From CALKGK01 sp964649515 (GTDB lineage Bacteria; Bacteroidota; Bacteroidia; Flavobacteriales_D; Sanyastnellaceae), in assembly GCA_964649515.1 (NCBI GenBank), contig CAZYPV010000003.1:15697-79696 (forward strand): a stretch of 64,000 nucleotides of DNA, read 5' to 3'. The position numbers were made by a program, and so were the translations under genes. The notes below the pieces were generated by a model, which saw nothing but the letters and a program-made list of their open reading frames with translations, made no database searches and was not told the DNA's origin. Each line of letters starts with the position of its first letter. The stretch's first letter is position 1. Below are positions 39,903 to 49,141 of the stretch, piece after piece.

Positions 39903-40844
39903 ATGAACGATAATTTAAAGATTTTCGCGGGCTCCGCTTCGAAAGATATGGCAGAACGCATTGCCCATGATTATGGAGTTGAACTCGGTGCAGTAAATTT
40001 ACAACGGTTTAGCGATGGTGAAATTCAGCCCTCAATTGAAGAAACTGTTCGTGGAAAAGATGTGGTGATTGTTCAATCTACCTTCCCTCCAAGCGATAAC
40101 CTTTTTGAGCTTCTTCTTCTGGTTGATGCCGCAAAACGTGCTTCGGCAAAAAGAATCGTAGCGGTCTTGCCTTACTTCGGTTTTGCAAGACAAGACCGAA
40201 AAGACAAACCACGTGTGGCCATTGGTGCCAAGTTGGTTGCCAACTTGCTCACTGCAGCTGGAGTAGATCGTGTCATCACCATGGATCTTCACGCTGACCA
40301 AATTCAAGGGTTTTTTGAAGTGCCAGTAGATCACCTCTTCGCCTCAACCATTTTCCTTCCAACACTTCAGAAGCTCGACCTGCCCAACATGGTTATCGCA
40401 ACGCCAGATACCGGTGGTACAAAGAGAGCAAATGCCTACGCTAAATTCCTTCAAGTGGATTTGGCCATTTGTTACAAACAACGAAAAGTGGCCAACAAAG
40501 TAGATAGCATGACGGTGATTGGAGATGTCAAAGGCAAAGACGTTGTTTTGATCGACGATATGTGCGATACCGCCGGGACACTAACTAAAGCCGCAGAAAT
40601 GATGATGGATCATGGAGCAACAAGTGTGCGCGCAGTGTGTACTCACCCTGTTTTGAGTGGTCCCGCCTATGAGCGCATTCAAGATTCTGTATTAACCGAG
40701 TTGATCGTGAGTGACAGTATTCCACTCAAAGAAGGAAAGCCAAAAGATAAAATTCGTGTTATCGAGACTCATGAGATGTTCTCTCGTGTACTGAAGTGCT
40801 TGATGAACAACGAATCCATTAGTTCGCAATTTTTAATTTCATAA
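39903..40844 (+). CDS. prs: Ribose-phosphate pyrophosphokinase (PRPP synthetase)
   Basis: It makes PRPP from ribose-5-phosphate and ATP, the precursor for purines, pyrimidines, NAD, His and Trp. The 313-residue form is the normal class I length. It starts MNDNLKIFAGSASKDMAERIA. RFSDGEIQ is the divalent-metal region, FARQDRKDKPR the ATP/flexible loop, MDLHADQIQGFF a signature and DDMCDTAGTL the PRPP-binding loop. An earlier ATG at 39783 would add 40 residues but would sit upstream of the promoter. It is the first gene of prs-rplY-pth; rplY follows 10 bases later. Confidence 0.97.
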   Translation: MNDNLKIFAGSASKDMAERIAHDYGVELGAVNLQRFSDGEIQPSIEETVRGKDVVIVQSTFPPSDNLFELLLLVDAAKRASAKRIVAVLPYFGFARQDRKDKPRVAIGAKLVANLLTAAGVDRVITMDLHADQIQGFFEVPVDHLFASTIFLPTLQKLDLPNMVIATPDTGGTKRANAYAKFLQVDLAICYKQRKVANKVDSMTVIGDVKGKDVVLIDDMCDTAGTLTKAAEMMMDHGATSVRAVCTHPVLSGPAYERIQDSVLTELIVSDSIPLKEGKPKDKIRVIETHEMFSRVLKCLMNNESISSQFLIS

Positions 40845-40854
40845 ATATACAATC

Positions 40855-41439
40855 ATGAAAACAGCATCATTGAGCGGTTCTCCACGTGAGAACGTAGGGA
40901 AAAAAGATGCCGACACTCTTAGAAAGAACGGTCGTGTACCGGGAGTTCTTTATGGAGGACAGGAACAAATCCACTTTAGTGTGGACAACATCGAATTGGA
41001 AAAAGTGGTTTACACACCAGACGCTTTCCGATTTAACTTTGAAATTGATGGAAAGACTTACCCAACCATCATCAAAGACATGCAGTTTCACCCAGTAACA
41101 GACAAAATCCAACACTTGGACATGCTCCAGTTGTTTGATGATAAGCCTGTAACTGTTGAGCTCCCAGTAAGAACTACAGGAAACTCTATCGGTGTTCGTA
41201 ACGGTGGTCGTTTAGCCATTAACTTCCGTCGTTTGATGGTTCGTGGTTTGCCTAATGATTTGCCAGAAGCCATTGTTGCAGACATCACCAACCTTAAAAT
41301 TGGAGATGCAGCACGAGTTCGCGACTTGAACATTGAAGGATGTGAAATTCTTGCAGCCGATAACGCAGTTGTTGTTGATGTTAAGAAAACGCGTGCGGCT
41401 ATGGCAGCAGCGGCAGCAGCAGCTGAAGCAGCGAAATAG
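40855..41439 (+). CDS. rplY: 50S ribosomal protein L25/Ctc
   Basis: L25 binds 5S rRNA in the large subunit. The 194-residue protein is the longer Ctc/TL5 form: an N-terminal L25 domain (KTASLSGSPRENVGKKDADTLRKNGRVPGVLYGG, with the RKNGRVPGVLYG motif) plus a C-terminal TL5/Ctc domain (IKDMQFHPVTDKIQHLDM, VPVRTTGNS-like TVELPVRTTGNSIGV). It ends in an Ala-rich tail with ten Ala in sixteen residues. Order prs-rplY-pth is a common bacterial arrangement, and the pth start follows 22 bases after the stop. Confidence 0.97.
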   Translation: MKTASLSGSPRENVGKKDADTLRKNGRVPGVLYGGQEQIHFSVDNIELEKVVYTPDAFRFNFEIDGKTYPTIIKDMQFHPVTDKIQHLDMLQLFDDKPVTVELPVRTTGNSIGVRNGGRLAINFRRLMVRGLPNDLPEAIVADITNLKIGDAARVRDLNIEGCEILAADNAVVVDVKKTRAAMAAAAAAAEAAK

Positions 41440-41460
41440 TCTATTTGATCCCTATCTCGT

Positions 41461-42021
41461 ATGAAGTACCTCATCGTTGGCCTTGGAAATCCGGGTAGTG
41501 AGTATGCCCATACTAGACACAATATAGGATTTGATGTGTTGGACGCCATGGTGGCGTCCAACACTCTTTTTAGCCCTGTCAAGCACGGGGAAATGGCCAC
41601 AGTTAAACACAAAGGCCGAACCCTTCTTTTGCTCAAACCCAATACCTTTATGAACCTTAGTGGAAAGGCCGTAATGTATTGGATGCAGCAAGAAAAAATC
41701 AATCTCGATCACCTCTTGATCGTTACCGATGATCTCGCCCTCCCTTTCGGAACCATCCGCCTCAAACCAAGAGGTAGCGATGGTGGTCACAATGGTTTGA
41801 AAGACATCCAAGCCCGATTAGGCACCAACAAGTACCACCGATTCCGTTTTGGCGTTGGAAACGATTTCGCCAAGGGTAGGCAAGTCGATTATGTCCTTGG
41901 AAAATGGAACGAAGAAGAGCAATCCAAGCTTCAGGAAAGGCTGGAGCGATCCGTACTAGCCATCCAGAGCTACGCTAGTATTGGGCTTGAACGGACCATG
42001 AATTTTTTCAATAATACCTGA
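41461..42021 (+). CDS. pth: Peptidyl-tRNA hydrolase
   Basis: Pth cleaves peptidyl-tRNAs released from stalled ribosomes, recycling tRNA. The 186-residue length is typical. MKYLIVGLGNPGSEYAHTRHNIGFDVLDA carries the two classic signatures (GLGNPGxxYxxTRHNxGF, catalytic His). KPNTFMNLSGKAV and the later DDLALPFGTIRLKPRGSDGGHNGLKDI complete the fold. It is the last gene of the prs operon. No terminator is obvious after it: the hairpin TTTTTCAG/CTGAAAAA at 42044-42071 lacks a following T run. Confidence 0.97.
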   Translation: MKYLIVGLGNPGSEYAHTRHNIGFDVLDAMVASNTLFSPVKHGEMATVKHKGRTLLLLKPNTFMNLSGKAVMYWMQQEKINLDHLLIVTDDLALPFGTIRLKPRGSDGGHNGLKDIQARLGTNKYHRFRFGVGNDFAKGRQVDYVLGKWNEEEQSKLQERLERSVLAIQSYASIGLERTMNFFNNT

Positions 42022-42078
42022 GAACACGAGGTTTATTGGTGTTTTTTTCAGAACTTAAGAGTACTGAAAAACGAAACT

Positions 42079-42246
42079 ATGAACTCCCTCGAACAATTCC
42101 GAAAGCAATCCCTTCTCTTTCTTCACCACTTGAGTGTTTATACAGAGCAACGGATATCTTCCCATCAATTTGAAGACCAAAGACCTCGAAAAAGGAAGCA
42201 TTATTTCACTTCCGTTCGTAAGAAAAACGACCAATCTGCAGGCTAA
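42079..42246 (+). CDS. Possible 55-residue small ORF
   Basis: An ATG at 42079 opens 55 codons with a basic C-terminal half (RPRKRKHYF, VRKKND). Its last 41 bases overlap the 3' end of the anti-sigma gene on the other strand, and it has no -7 box. I know of no homologue. It is reported only because it fills the 184-base spacer after pth; chance is a serious alternative. Confidence 0.2.
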   Translation: MNSLEQFRKQSLLFLHHLSVYTEQRISSHQFEDQRPRKRKHYFTSVRKKNDQSAG

Positions 42247-43237
42247 GCGTTTTGAACTTGTCGGTTTTTTTGTTCTTGAGGAGTGCTGATTGTCCTTGAC
42301 TTTTTCGTTTCACCGATTGGCGTGCTTGACTGGCCAAAGCCATCACCGTTTCATTGGTACCGGAATTTGCTGGTAGGTCTAATCGCTGCTTCAATCGTTG
42401 ACCTAAGAACTCTCGAAGATTTAGAAAGCCTCCGTCCTCATCTCTTTTGGGTTCATTTTGAGCCAAGGTTAGCTCTTGCTTCTCTTGATTTTGATTTATC
42501 CCAGCGTCTGAAACATTGAAATGCTGAAGCTGCTGATCGAACCCTGCCTGCAAATCCTTCCACTCAAAAGCCAAGGTCTCCATCATCGAAGGAGTGCTTT
42601 GTTTCTCTCGATCAGGCTCACTTTGAATGAATTTTGGACTTGACTGCTTTGTGCTTGAAGTTGCACTAAGCATTGTTGGAACTGCGTTCATATTTGAAAG
42701 CGCTGGGGCAAGGGGCAAATCGATGCTTTTAGCGAGCGGAATGTTTGCTAAGCGCAAGGCCGTGGTACTTTCATCATTTCTTGGAATCAGAAAAACAGCC
42801 AAAATAAGCACCGCTGCTGCGGCTCCGAATCTCCACCAGATACCAAATCCACGTTCTTTCTGAATTAGAGCAGCTTTGTTGGGATAGCTCATGCTAGGAA
42901 TACCAAGTACCAAACGCTCCTTGAGATCTTCACCCTTATTTGGAACACGATCACCTTCATGGAGTTCTGCCCATGCATNNNNNNNNNNNNNNNNNNNNNN
43001 NNNNNNNNNNNNNNNNNNNNNNNNNNNNNNNNNNNNNNNNNNNNNNNNNNNNNNNNNNNNNNNNNNNNNNNNNNNNNNACGCTCGCTGTTCAGGGATAGT
43101 AAGTCGCCATCAAGATCAATTTCCAACTCAGGGTGAGCCAAAACAAAAGCACGCAAAGCACTCTCTAACTCAGTAGAAAGGTTCCCATCGAAATAATCGA
43201 TCAGGTATACTTCGTAATTTGTTTTGTTGATCTTCAT
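42206..43237 (-). CDS. Putative membrane anti-sigma factor, interrupted by an assembly gap
   Basis: The start (MKINKTNYEVYLIDYFDGNLST) is a short acidic cytoplasmic segment of the kind seen in Bacteroidota anti-sigma proteins. After the 100-N gap come about 35 residues, a transmembrane helix (WWRFGAAAAVLILAVFLIP) and a periplasmic tail of about 190 residues, rich in Gln, Ser and Lys, ending in a basic segment. Its ATG overlaps the stop of the ECF sigma gene by four bases, the normal arrangement for a sigma/anti-sigma pair. About 34 residues in the middle are unknown; the gap may also be longer. The tail shows no recognised domain. Confidence 0.75.
   Translation of the reverse strand: MKINKTNYEVYLIDYFDGNLSTELESALRAFVLAHPELEIDLDGDLLSLNSERXXXXXXXXXXXXXXXXXXXXXXXXXXXXXXXXXXAWAELHEGDRVPNKGEDLKERLVLGIPSMSYPNKAALIQKERGFGIWWRFGAAAAVLILAVFLIPRNDESTTALRLANIPLAKSIDLPLAPALSNMNAVPTMLSATSSTKQSSPKFIQSEPDREKQSTPSMMETLAFEWKDLQAGFDQQLQHFNVSDAGINQNQEKQELTLAQNEPKRDEDGGFLNLREFLGQRLKQRLDLPANSGTNETVMALASQARQSVKRKSQGQSALLKNKKTDKFKTLSLQIGRFSYERK
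42979..43078. other. Assembly gap of 100 N
   Basis: A run of exactly 100 N interrupts the anti-sigma gene; the length is a placeholder. Confidence 0.98.
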
Positions 43238-43719
43238 ATTAAATACTCAATCTTTACGAGGTACTTTTTCAATGCTACTCGTGCCCGATAAATGTACACC
43301 TTGACTTGTGCCTCGCTTAAGCCCGTGATTTCTCCAATCTCCTCATAGCTGTAACCTTCATAATCGCGCAGCATAATCACGTGTTGTTGTGATTCTGGAA
43401 GTTTCTTGATGGCTTCATCGAGAATTTCCTGCAAATCGGTATAGTGCTCTGTGTGGGCCAATTGGTTTATATCAGCCTGCTCAATGTCTCCTCGCTTTTT
43501 TTCTCTTCGAATGAGATCAATCATTGTTCTGTAACCCGTGGTGAACAAGTAGGACTTCGATTTTTCAAAGCTCACCTCTTCCACTTTCAACCACATTTTC
43601 ACAAAAGCATCTTGCACAACATCTCTTGCCTGCTCTTCATTTCTCAGATTTTTGAGAATGAATCGATACAAGTTATCGGAGAATTCCTCCACACATGAGT
43701 TGTACTGTGCTACGGTCAT
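43234..43719 (-). CDS. ECF-type RNA polymerase sigma factor
   Basis: The 161-residue sigma factor has region 2 (about 20-85, DVVQDAFVKMWLKVEEVSFEKSKSYLFTTGYRTMIDLIRREKKR in pieces DVVQDAFVKMWLK and YRTMIDLIRREK) and region 4 (about 105-155, KLPESQQHVIMLRDYEGYSYEEIGEITGLS, with SYEEIGEITGLSEAQVKVYIYRAR as the -35-recognition helix-turn-helix). Region 1 and 3 are absent, as in ECF sigmas. It overlaps the putative anti-sigma gene by four bases. The regulon is not evident, and I find no repeated promoter motif to assign to it. The promoter is unclear: only a weak TAACTTTT is upstream. Confidence 0.94.
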   Translation of the reverse strand: MTVAQYNSCVEEFSDNLYRFILKNLRNEEQARDVVQDAFVKMWLKVEEVSFEKSKSYLFTTGYRTMIDLIRREKKRGDIEQADINQLAHTEHYTDLQEILDEAIKKLPESQQHVIMLRDYEGYSYEEIGEITGLSEAQVKVYIYRARVALKKYLVKIEYLI

Positions 43720-43768
43720 GAACTGCTTGGTTACGGGTAAGACGCACGGTTCTTTTTAAAAGTTACAC

Positions 43769-43801
43769 AAAAAAATGCCCCACCTGAGCGATGGGGCATT
43801 T
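43769..43801 (-). terminator. Terminator of the 48-residue protein gene
   Basis: AAATGCCCC (43773-43781) and GGGGCATTT (43793-43801) form a nine-pair stem; the minus strand then has five T. It separates the small gene from the sigma gene. Confidence 0.85.
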
Positions 43802-43842
43802 CCTTCTTTTCAATTTAAACCAAAACCTTGAAGTTGAATATC

Positions 43843-43989
43843 TTAACGATTTGCAGCAATCTGTATCATTTGCAGTTTGAGGTCGTTCACCTCTTGTAGC
43901 TTGGCCAAGTAAGCGCTTACTTTGCCCTTTTTCATGAGGATGATTGCTTGATCTTTTAAAGCGAAGTATTTGTTTTTTAACTCTTTCAT
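43843..43989 (-). CDS. Small basic protein, 48 residues
   Basis: The product (MKELKNKYFALKDQAIILMKKG at its start, ending MIQIAANR) is a charged helical protein with no signal or membrane segment. The reading frame extends upstream to 44037, but the ATG at 43989 gives the cleaner product. It sits between a giant surface-protein gene and the sigma-factor gene on the same strand and is followed by a strong terminator, which supports a real transcript. I do not recognise a function; short helical proteins of this kind are widespread but unnamed. Confidence 0.6.
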   Translation of the reverse strand: MKELKNKYFALKDQAIILMKKGKVSAYLAKLQEVNDLKLQMIQIAANR

Positions 43990-44124
43990 GGCCGTTTGTT
44001 TTATTGTTTGATGATGGAAATGCAAAGGCTGTGCCAAAATGATTCAAACCCTTTGATACAAGCTCTTCCATTTTTCCAGAAGCCTTGAAAACATTGATGA
44101 ATCAACAGATCAAGAAAGGGATGT

Positions 44125-47100
44125 TTAGCGAAGTAAATTAACGTGTCCACTCCGTTTTTTCACTCCCTTTAAGGTGCCAAACCAGACGGTCCAAACATAG
44201 GTGTCCATTTGAGCATAATAATCGCCACCCATCATGCTCCCGTCCCAATGAGCGTTGGGGTCTTCGCTCAAATAAACCACTTCGCCCCATCGATTTCGGA
44301 TTTCGAGCTTAAAATCTCTAAGGTTCTCGCCATATGCTTTGAACACATCATTAATCCCGTCGTTGTTGGGTGTAAAACTATTGGGAAGGTAGATGGGGAA
44401 ATAAACGTCAACAAATACAGAATCCTTTCCCACGCAGCCATTTTCATCCAATTGATTCAAAACAAACCATTGCGCTTCTTCCACAGTAGCTTGAGGCTGA
44501 AGACAGGTGTCACAAGACAAAGGCTCGGCGGGGGTCCACCAGAAATTACCACTTGCAGCTCCATTCAAATTCACCTCATCCAACCAATTCACTGCCACAT
44601 TGCCTCCAGCCTCTACGTCGGGCAAAGGCAATACCTCAACAAATACCTCTGCCTCTGCAGCACATCCGTTCTCATCACCTACTACAACGGTAAAGAGTTG
44701 ATCATCCACCGGAAATAAATTCGGACTTTGTGCACTTGGATTGTCTACCAAATAAGTGGGCGACCATGAATAATACACTCCGCCTTCAGCCCAAGCGGGC
44801 CAACCTTCACCAAAACACACCACCCCATCATCTCCCGCTGCCGCCACGGGGGTAATGACATTCACCGTCAACTGATCGGTGCCCGTACCACACAGGTTGC
44901 TCACAAGAACAGAATAGGTGGTGGTTTCACTTGGAGATGCAATGGGACTTTGAATGGTAGCACTGCTCAAGCTTTCTGCCGGACTCCATTCCCAGGAAAA
45001 ACCGTCCACAGCACTAATTTGGACATTTTGCCCAATACACAGGTTTACAGGATCATAAACATTGCCTCCAGGAAAATCTTCAATCACCGTTACCTCGACC
45101 TCTCCTGAAGCCTCACATCCTTCTTGACTGATAAACTCAACGGAAAAGGTGCTGGTTTGGTTTGGAGTTGCTTGCACTTCCCCTTCGTTTGGATTATCGA
45201 TAAATTCTGCTGGACTCCAAGAAAAATCGCTCCCCGGGCCCACGTTGAGCGGAGCGCTCTCGCCCAAGCAGATCGTTAACGGCTCTGAAATGGTAAATTG
45301 AGGAACAATAAAGTCAACCAGAACTTCCACCGTTTCGGTTTCACAATCGTTTTCATCTACAAAGAAATACGTTGTGGGTATGGAGGGGGTGACCGTTGGA
45401 TTTAAAGAAGAGGGATCATCCAAGCTAGGGTCCTCTAGCCAAAATGCATTATCGCTCCCCGTTGCGAACAGTTGAACGCTATTCCCTTCGCAAATGGGGT
45501 CCACTTCTAAAACCGCCGGAGCCACCCCGGGGAGGATGGTAATGTCCAAATAAGCCGTGTCCGACTCCAAGCACTCGTTGGGATCAAAAGCAATGAGTTG
45601 AATGGTAAAATCTCCATTCACGTTGTAGGTGTGTTGAGGAGCCTCTTCATTTGAGAAGTTATTGTCTCCAAAACTCCATTCGTAAGCGCTTCCACCCAAA
45701 GTATTGTTGATGAATTGAGCGGGTTGACCTTCGCAGATGGATGTAGGGCCATCGATGTTGATCTCTGCCTCAATCTTTCCTAAGTCAAATTTGAACACCC
45801 CCAAATTGCAGTTGCTGCTTGGGTTGTCTGCACTCCAAGCACCCGGTGTAGTGGGGAAATCACTGTTCCCGCCACAACCTGCACAAACGGCTTGGTATAC
45901 CGAACCATTCTTATCGAATTTTGCTGTTCCACCATCGACATGTTCGGTACTTGTACTTCCACCGAAGTAAGTGGCATACACCAGTTCTTCTGCATCAACA
46001 GAAAGCACGCAGAGATAGAAGTCTGAACCATCAGTGGTATTCTGGTAGGCATTTGCAGTTATGGGGAGATCGTCTGTGCTGCTGCTTGTGGCGTATTGGG
46101 AGTTGAATTGATTGGTCGTCCCTCCCCATCCTGTGAAGTAGATTTGATTGCAGTCGGACACCAAAAATGCAGTGGGGCTGATGTCAATTGCTCCATCTCC
46201 TGAGCCCACTGTTGTTTGCCATTGAAGTGCTGCGAGTTGCGGGTTGAATTTGGCAATGAACTGCCCTGAATTGGCTATCCCGTAAGTACCGTCGGTGATG
46301 GGCAAGTTGCCTTCACTTTGTCCATAAATGTGCACATTGTTGTCGAGGTCGAGCTGCACAAAATACGCTTGGTCGTAAGTATCTGTACCGTAAAAAGTAG
46401 AAGCTGTAATGTCGCTTCCATCGGGATTGAATTTGACCACAAAAGCATCTACATCACCATTGAAGGTGTTGTCATAAACGGTATTTGAAGTGAGCGGGAA
46501 ATCAGCACTTTTTGTTCCTCCACAAGCAACGATGCGGTTCAAATCGTCGAGCTGCAAGCTGTAGGCTGCATCATCATTTGTTCCACCGAGGTAGCTACTC
46601 CATTCAAGTGTTGACAAGTCCGAACTCATCCTAAACAGAACACCGTCTGACCCACCAGCATTGTTGGTTTGAAAGCTGTTGCCCGCCATGGGAAACCCCC
46701 CACCAATGTTGCTTGTCGCCACATAAATGCGATCGGCATCATCCACAATCACTTCACCCCGAAATAGATCTCCGTAATTATAGGAGAGCTTATCACTCAC
46801 GTTCAAGCCTTCGTTTCCGCTTCCTCCAACATAGGTGGATGCAAGCAGTCCGCTGTCGTTTCCGCTGAATTTGGCCAAAAAAAGATCACATCCACTAAGG
46901 TGACTAGCGTTGACAAAAAGCGTTGCAAAATCAAAAAAGGCCCCTTCACCAAAAAGGGTTTGATAAGCTCCAGCGGTTACCGGAAAATCGGGAGAACCGG
47001 TAGTTCCAAGTACGATATAATCTCCGTTTGCATCGCTAATGATGGAGTGGGGCATTTCCAATCCGTAGCCGCCCATGTAGGTAGAATAGAGCAATTGGTT

Positions 47101-48015
47101 TCCGTCGGCATTGAATTTCGAAATGGCGATATCACAATAGCCATTTTGAACGGGATCGAAATCGTCTTGAAGGGCACCTAGCGTTGTGGGATACCCCGCT
47201 TGAAACACCGCCGCCCCTCCAATGAGATTGCCATTTAAATCATCTGTTGCCGTGAAGCCGAAATTACTCGCTACCGCTCCTACGTAGGAGGCAAAACTAA
47301 TCTCGGGATCAATGGTGAGCGCGTAATTGGGGTTGTATTCTCCCAATTCAAAGCTCAGCACATTGTCCGCCAGGACATAGGCACAAGGCACTTGCTTCAT
47401 TTTACCATCGATGATCTGATAGGCAAAGGGTTCATTTTCCATCACCTCTCCCAAAGCAGTGTGGAGCACCAACTTACCTTCTCGAAGCTCCATCCCATTC
47501 AAGCCCTCGTATTTCAAACGCAAGTCATTGGGATTGGCGTGAGCGGCGAGTTTTGCATCGTACTTCAGGGCGTTCCCTTTACTGTACAGCAAGATATCAA
47601 TGCCCGAGTACATGTTGAGCAATTTCGCTTTTTGATAGGGTTTTACTCGCTCTGCCCAGCGATTGGGATCATTTCCTTGATAATAGTTATAGTGATGGCT
47701 TTCTGCTTGAATTCCTTCTCTTTGTGCTGCGAAACCATCAACAAAATTCACACGGTAGGCATGTCCTTTTGGGAGATTTTCGTTTTCTGAGCTCCGTTCT
47801 CCGTGATTGAAATCAACGGCATGATCTGCGAGAAGGAGAAAAGTGATTGCACTTTCTTCAGCCCAAAGCGTCCCCCCTTTGAATTCGCATCTAAAGTGAA
47901 CTTGGTTTTCCCATTGTCCAAGATTCTCCACATATTCTACACCCACTCCTGCTCGTACCAAGGAAAAGGCAAAAAAGACCAGCACGAAAAGGATATGAAA
48001 GCGCAATGAATTCAT
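44125..48015 (-). CDS. Large T9SS surface protein with SBBP and PKD repeats
   Basis: The 1296-residue protein has a signal peptide (1-22). It then has a DUF7948-like N-terminal domain (about 25-240, VEYVENLGQWENQVHF) and SBBP seven-bladed propeller-like repeats (about 245-745), each with a GG-S-x-x-D or YSTYMGG pattern. PKD/Ig-like modules follow (about 755-1200, e.g. YEWSFGDNNFSNEEAPQHTY, in WSFGDNNF), and the gliding-associated type B C-terminal domain (about 1210-1296, LPNSFTPNNDGINDVF, IRNRWGEVVY, DTYVWTVWF). Such a domain calls for export by T9SS and an SprF-like partner, but no sprF gene is adjacent here. ATG 48015 is preferred to the in-frame GTG three bases earlier. Confidence 0.92.
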   Translation of the reverse strand: MNSLRFHILFVLVFFAFSLVRAGVGVEYVENLGQWENQVHFRCEFKGGTLWAEESAITFLLLADHAVDFNHGERSSENENLPKGHAYRVNFVDGFAAQREGIQAESHHYNYYQGNDPNRWAERVKPYQKAKLLNMYSGIDILLYSKGNALKYDAKLAAHANPNDLRLKYEGLNGMELREGKLVLHTALGEVMENEPFAYQIIDGKMKQVPCAYVLADNVLSFELGEYNPNYALTIDPEISFASYVGAVASNFGFTATDDLNGNLIGGAAVFQAGYPTTLGALQDDFDPVQNGYCDIAISKFNADGNQLLYSTYMGGYGLEMPHSIISDANGDYIVLGTTGSPDFPVTAGAYQTLFGEGAFFDFATLFVNASHLSGCDLFLAKFSGNDSGLLASTYVGGSGNEGLNVSDKLSYNYGDLFRGEVIVDDADRIYVATSNIGGGFPMAGNSFQTNNAGGSDGVLFRMSSDLSTLEWSSYLGGTNDDAAYSLQLDDLNRIVACGGTKSADFPLTSNTVYDNTFNGDVDAFVVKFNPDGSDITASTFYGTDTYDQAYFVQLDLDNNVHIYGQSEGNLPITDGTYGIANSGQFIAKFNPQLAALQWQTTVGSGDGAIDISPTAFLVSDCNQIYFTGWGGTTNQFNSQYATSSSTDDLPITANAYQNTTDGSDFYLCVLSVDAEELVYATYFGGSTSTEHVDGGTAKFDKNGSVYQAVCAGCGGNSDFPTTPGAWSADNPSSNCNLGVFKFDLGKIEAEINIDGPTSICEGQPAQFINNTLGGSAYEWSFGDNNFSNEEAPQHTYNVNGDFTIQLIAFDPNECLESDTAYLDITILPGVAPAVLEVDPICEGNSVQLFATGSDNAFWLEDPSLDDPSSLNPTVTPSIPTTYFFVDENDCETETVEVLVDFIVPQFTISEPLTICLGESAPLNVGPGSDFSWSPAEFIDNPNEGEVQATPNQTSTFSVEFISQEGCEASGEVEVTVIEDFPGGNVYDPVNLCIGQNVQISAVDGFSWEWSPAESLSSATIQSPIASPSETTTYSVLVSNLCGTGTDQLTVNVITPVAAAGDDGVVCFGEGWPAWAEGGVYYSWSPTYLVDNPSAQSPNLFPVDDQLFTVVVGDENGCAAEAEVFVEVLPLPDVEAGGNVAVNWLDEVNLNGAASGNFWWTPAEPLSCDTCLQPQATVEEAQWFVLNQLDENGCVGKDSVFVDVYFPIYLPNSFTPNNDGINDVFKAYGENLRDFKLEIRNRWGEVVYLSEDPNAHWDGSMMGGDYYAQMDTYVWTVWFGTLKGVKKRSGHVNLLR

Positions 48016-48091
48016 CACTCTAAAGGACGTGAAAAAAGCCTTGAAAGTTGCTTGTAGATCAATGAATTCAGCGGGAAATCGTGCAATGCTA

Positions 48092-49096
48092 TCAGCTCAA
48101 TTCTTCTGTGAGGAGTCTCATTTCGATCACTGGAGAGATTTTTTCGTAGAGAATGCGATAAACGGCTTCGGCAATGGGCATGTGTACTTGAAACTTTTTG
48201 TTCATCACATGAATGCCTCTAGCTGCGTAGTATCCTTCTGCCACCATGTTCATCTCCATCATGGCCATCTTCACCGTGTAGCCCTTTCCCACCATCGTTC
48301 CAAAGCTTCGGTTTCTTGAATAAGGGGAGTAGGCCGTTACCAGGAGATCTCCCAAATAAGCACTGGTGTCCACATCTCGGTGTACCTCATGAACAGCGTC
48401 CACAAAGCGAGAAATTTCTTGAATGGCATTGGATATGAGAACGGCTTGAAAATTATCTCCGTAACCCAAACCGTGACAAATTCCCGAAGCCACGGCATAG
48501 ACATTTTTCAGTACGGCGGAAATCTCTGTTCCAAAAACATCCTCTGAAGTGCTTGTCTTGATGTACCTACAGGCCAGCGCTTCTGCCATTTCTTGTGCAA
48601 TTGCTTGGTCTGGACACGCGATGGTGAGATAGGACAGCTTTTCCTTGGCCACCTCTTCTGCGTGGCAAGGGCCACTGATCAATCCAATACGGTCGTAGGG
48701 AGTTCGGAACTCTTTGTGCAAGTATCGGGCGGGAATGCTATCGTACTCAATGATGATCCCTTTGATGGCGGAGAAGAGAATTTTGTGTTCTAAGCCTTGG
48801 GGTTGAAGTTCTTTCATGGTACTGTCCAAGAAAGCAGAGGGAATTGCAATCACCAATACATCGCAGGCGTCGATTACGGCTTGCATGTTGGTGGTTGGCT
48901 TCACCTTTTTTCGATCAAACTCAATGCTTTGGATGTAGTTTGGGTTTCTCCCGTAAGCTTCGAGATGATCTACGGCCCCTTGATTTCTCATCCACCAATG
49001 CACCTCATCGAGGTTATTGCTCAAAAGCTTCACGATGGCTGTGGCCCAAGATCCGCCACCCAAAACTCCTATTTTCTTGTTCTCACTCACCTGCAC
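48092..49096 (-). CDS. gpsA: Glycerol-3-phosphate dehydrogenase (NAD(P)+)
   Basis: It reduces dihydroxyacetone phosphate to sn-glycerol-3-phosphate for phospholipid synthesis. The 334-residue protein has the Rossmann GVLGGGSWATAIVKLL at the start. LFSAIKGI and GPCHAEEVAKEK match the substrate-binding GPSxAxEV motif, and the C-terminal domain contains GLGYGDNFQAVLI, DLLVTAYSPYSRNRSFG and AEAVYRIL. The first codon is GTG at 49096, or the GTG at 49090. It lies 45 bases after glyQS on the same strand and may be co-transcribed. The giant surface-protein gene follows 76 bases later. Confidence 0.95.
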   Translation of the reverse strand: MQVSENKKIGVLGGGSWATAIVKLLSNNLDEVHWWMRNQGAVDHLEAYGRNPNYIQSIEFDRKKVKPTTNMQAVIDACDVLVIAIPSAFLDSTMKELQPQGLEHKILFSAIKGIIIEYDSIPARYLHKEFRTPYDRIGLISGPCHAEEVAKEKLSYLTIACPDQAIAQEMAEALACRYIKTSTSEDVFGTEISAVLKNVYAVASGICHGLGYGDNFQAVLISNAIQEISRFVDAVHEVHRDVDTSAYLGDLLVTAYSPYSRNRSFGTMVGKGYTVKMAMMEMNMVAEGYYAARGIHVMNKKFQVHMPIAEAVYRILYEKISPVIEMRLLTEELS

Positions 49097-49141
49097 AAGG
49101 TACTTATTTTGATCCTTTTTTCAGCCACAAAACCTTTGTAC

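Noticed and set aside
39716..39961. Minus-strand frame of 81 residues across the candidate RNA
   Set aside because: It starts inside prs and crosses the RNA's promoter and stems; the structured RNA explains the sequence better.
41400..41436. Ala-codon repeat at the end of rplY
   Set aside because: It is the coding of the normal Ala-rich C-terminal tail of Ctc-type L25, not a separate repeat element.
42044..42071. Hairpin TTTTTCAG/CTGAAAAA after pth
   Set aside because: It is A/T-rich with no following T run on either strand, so it is not called as a terminator.
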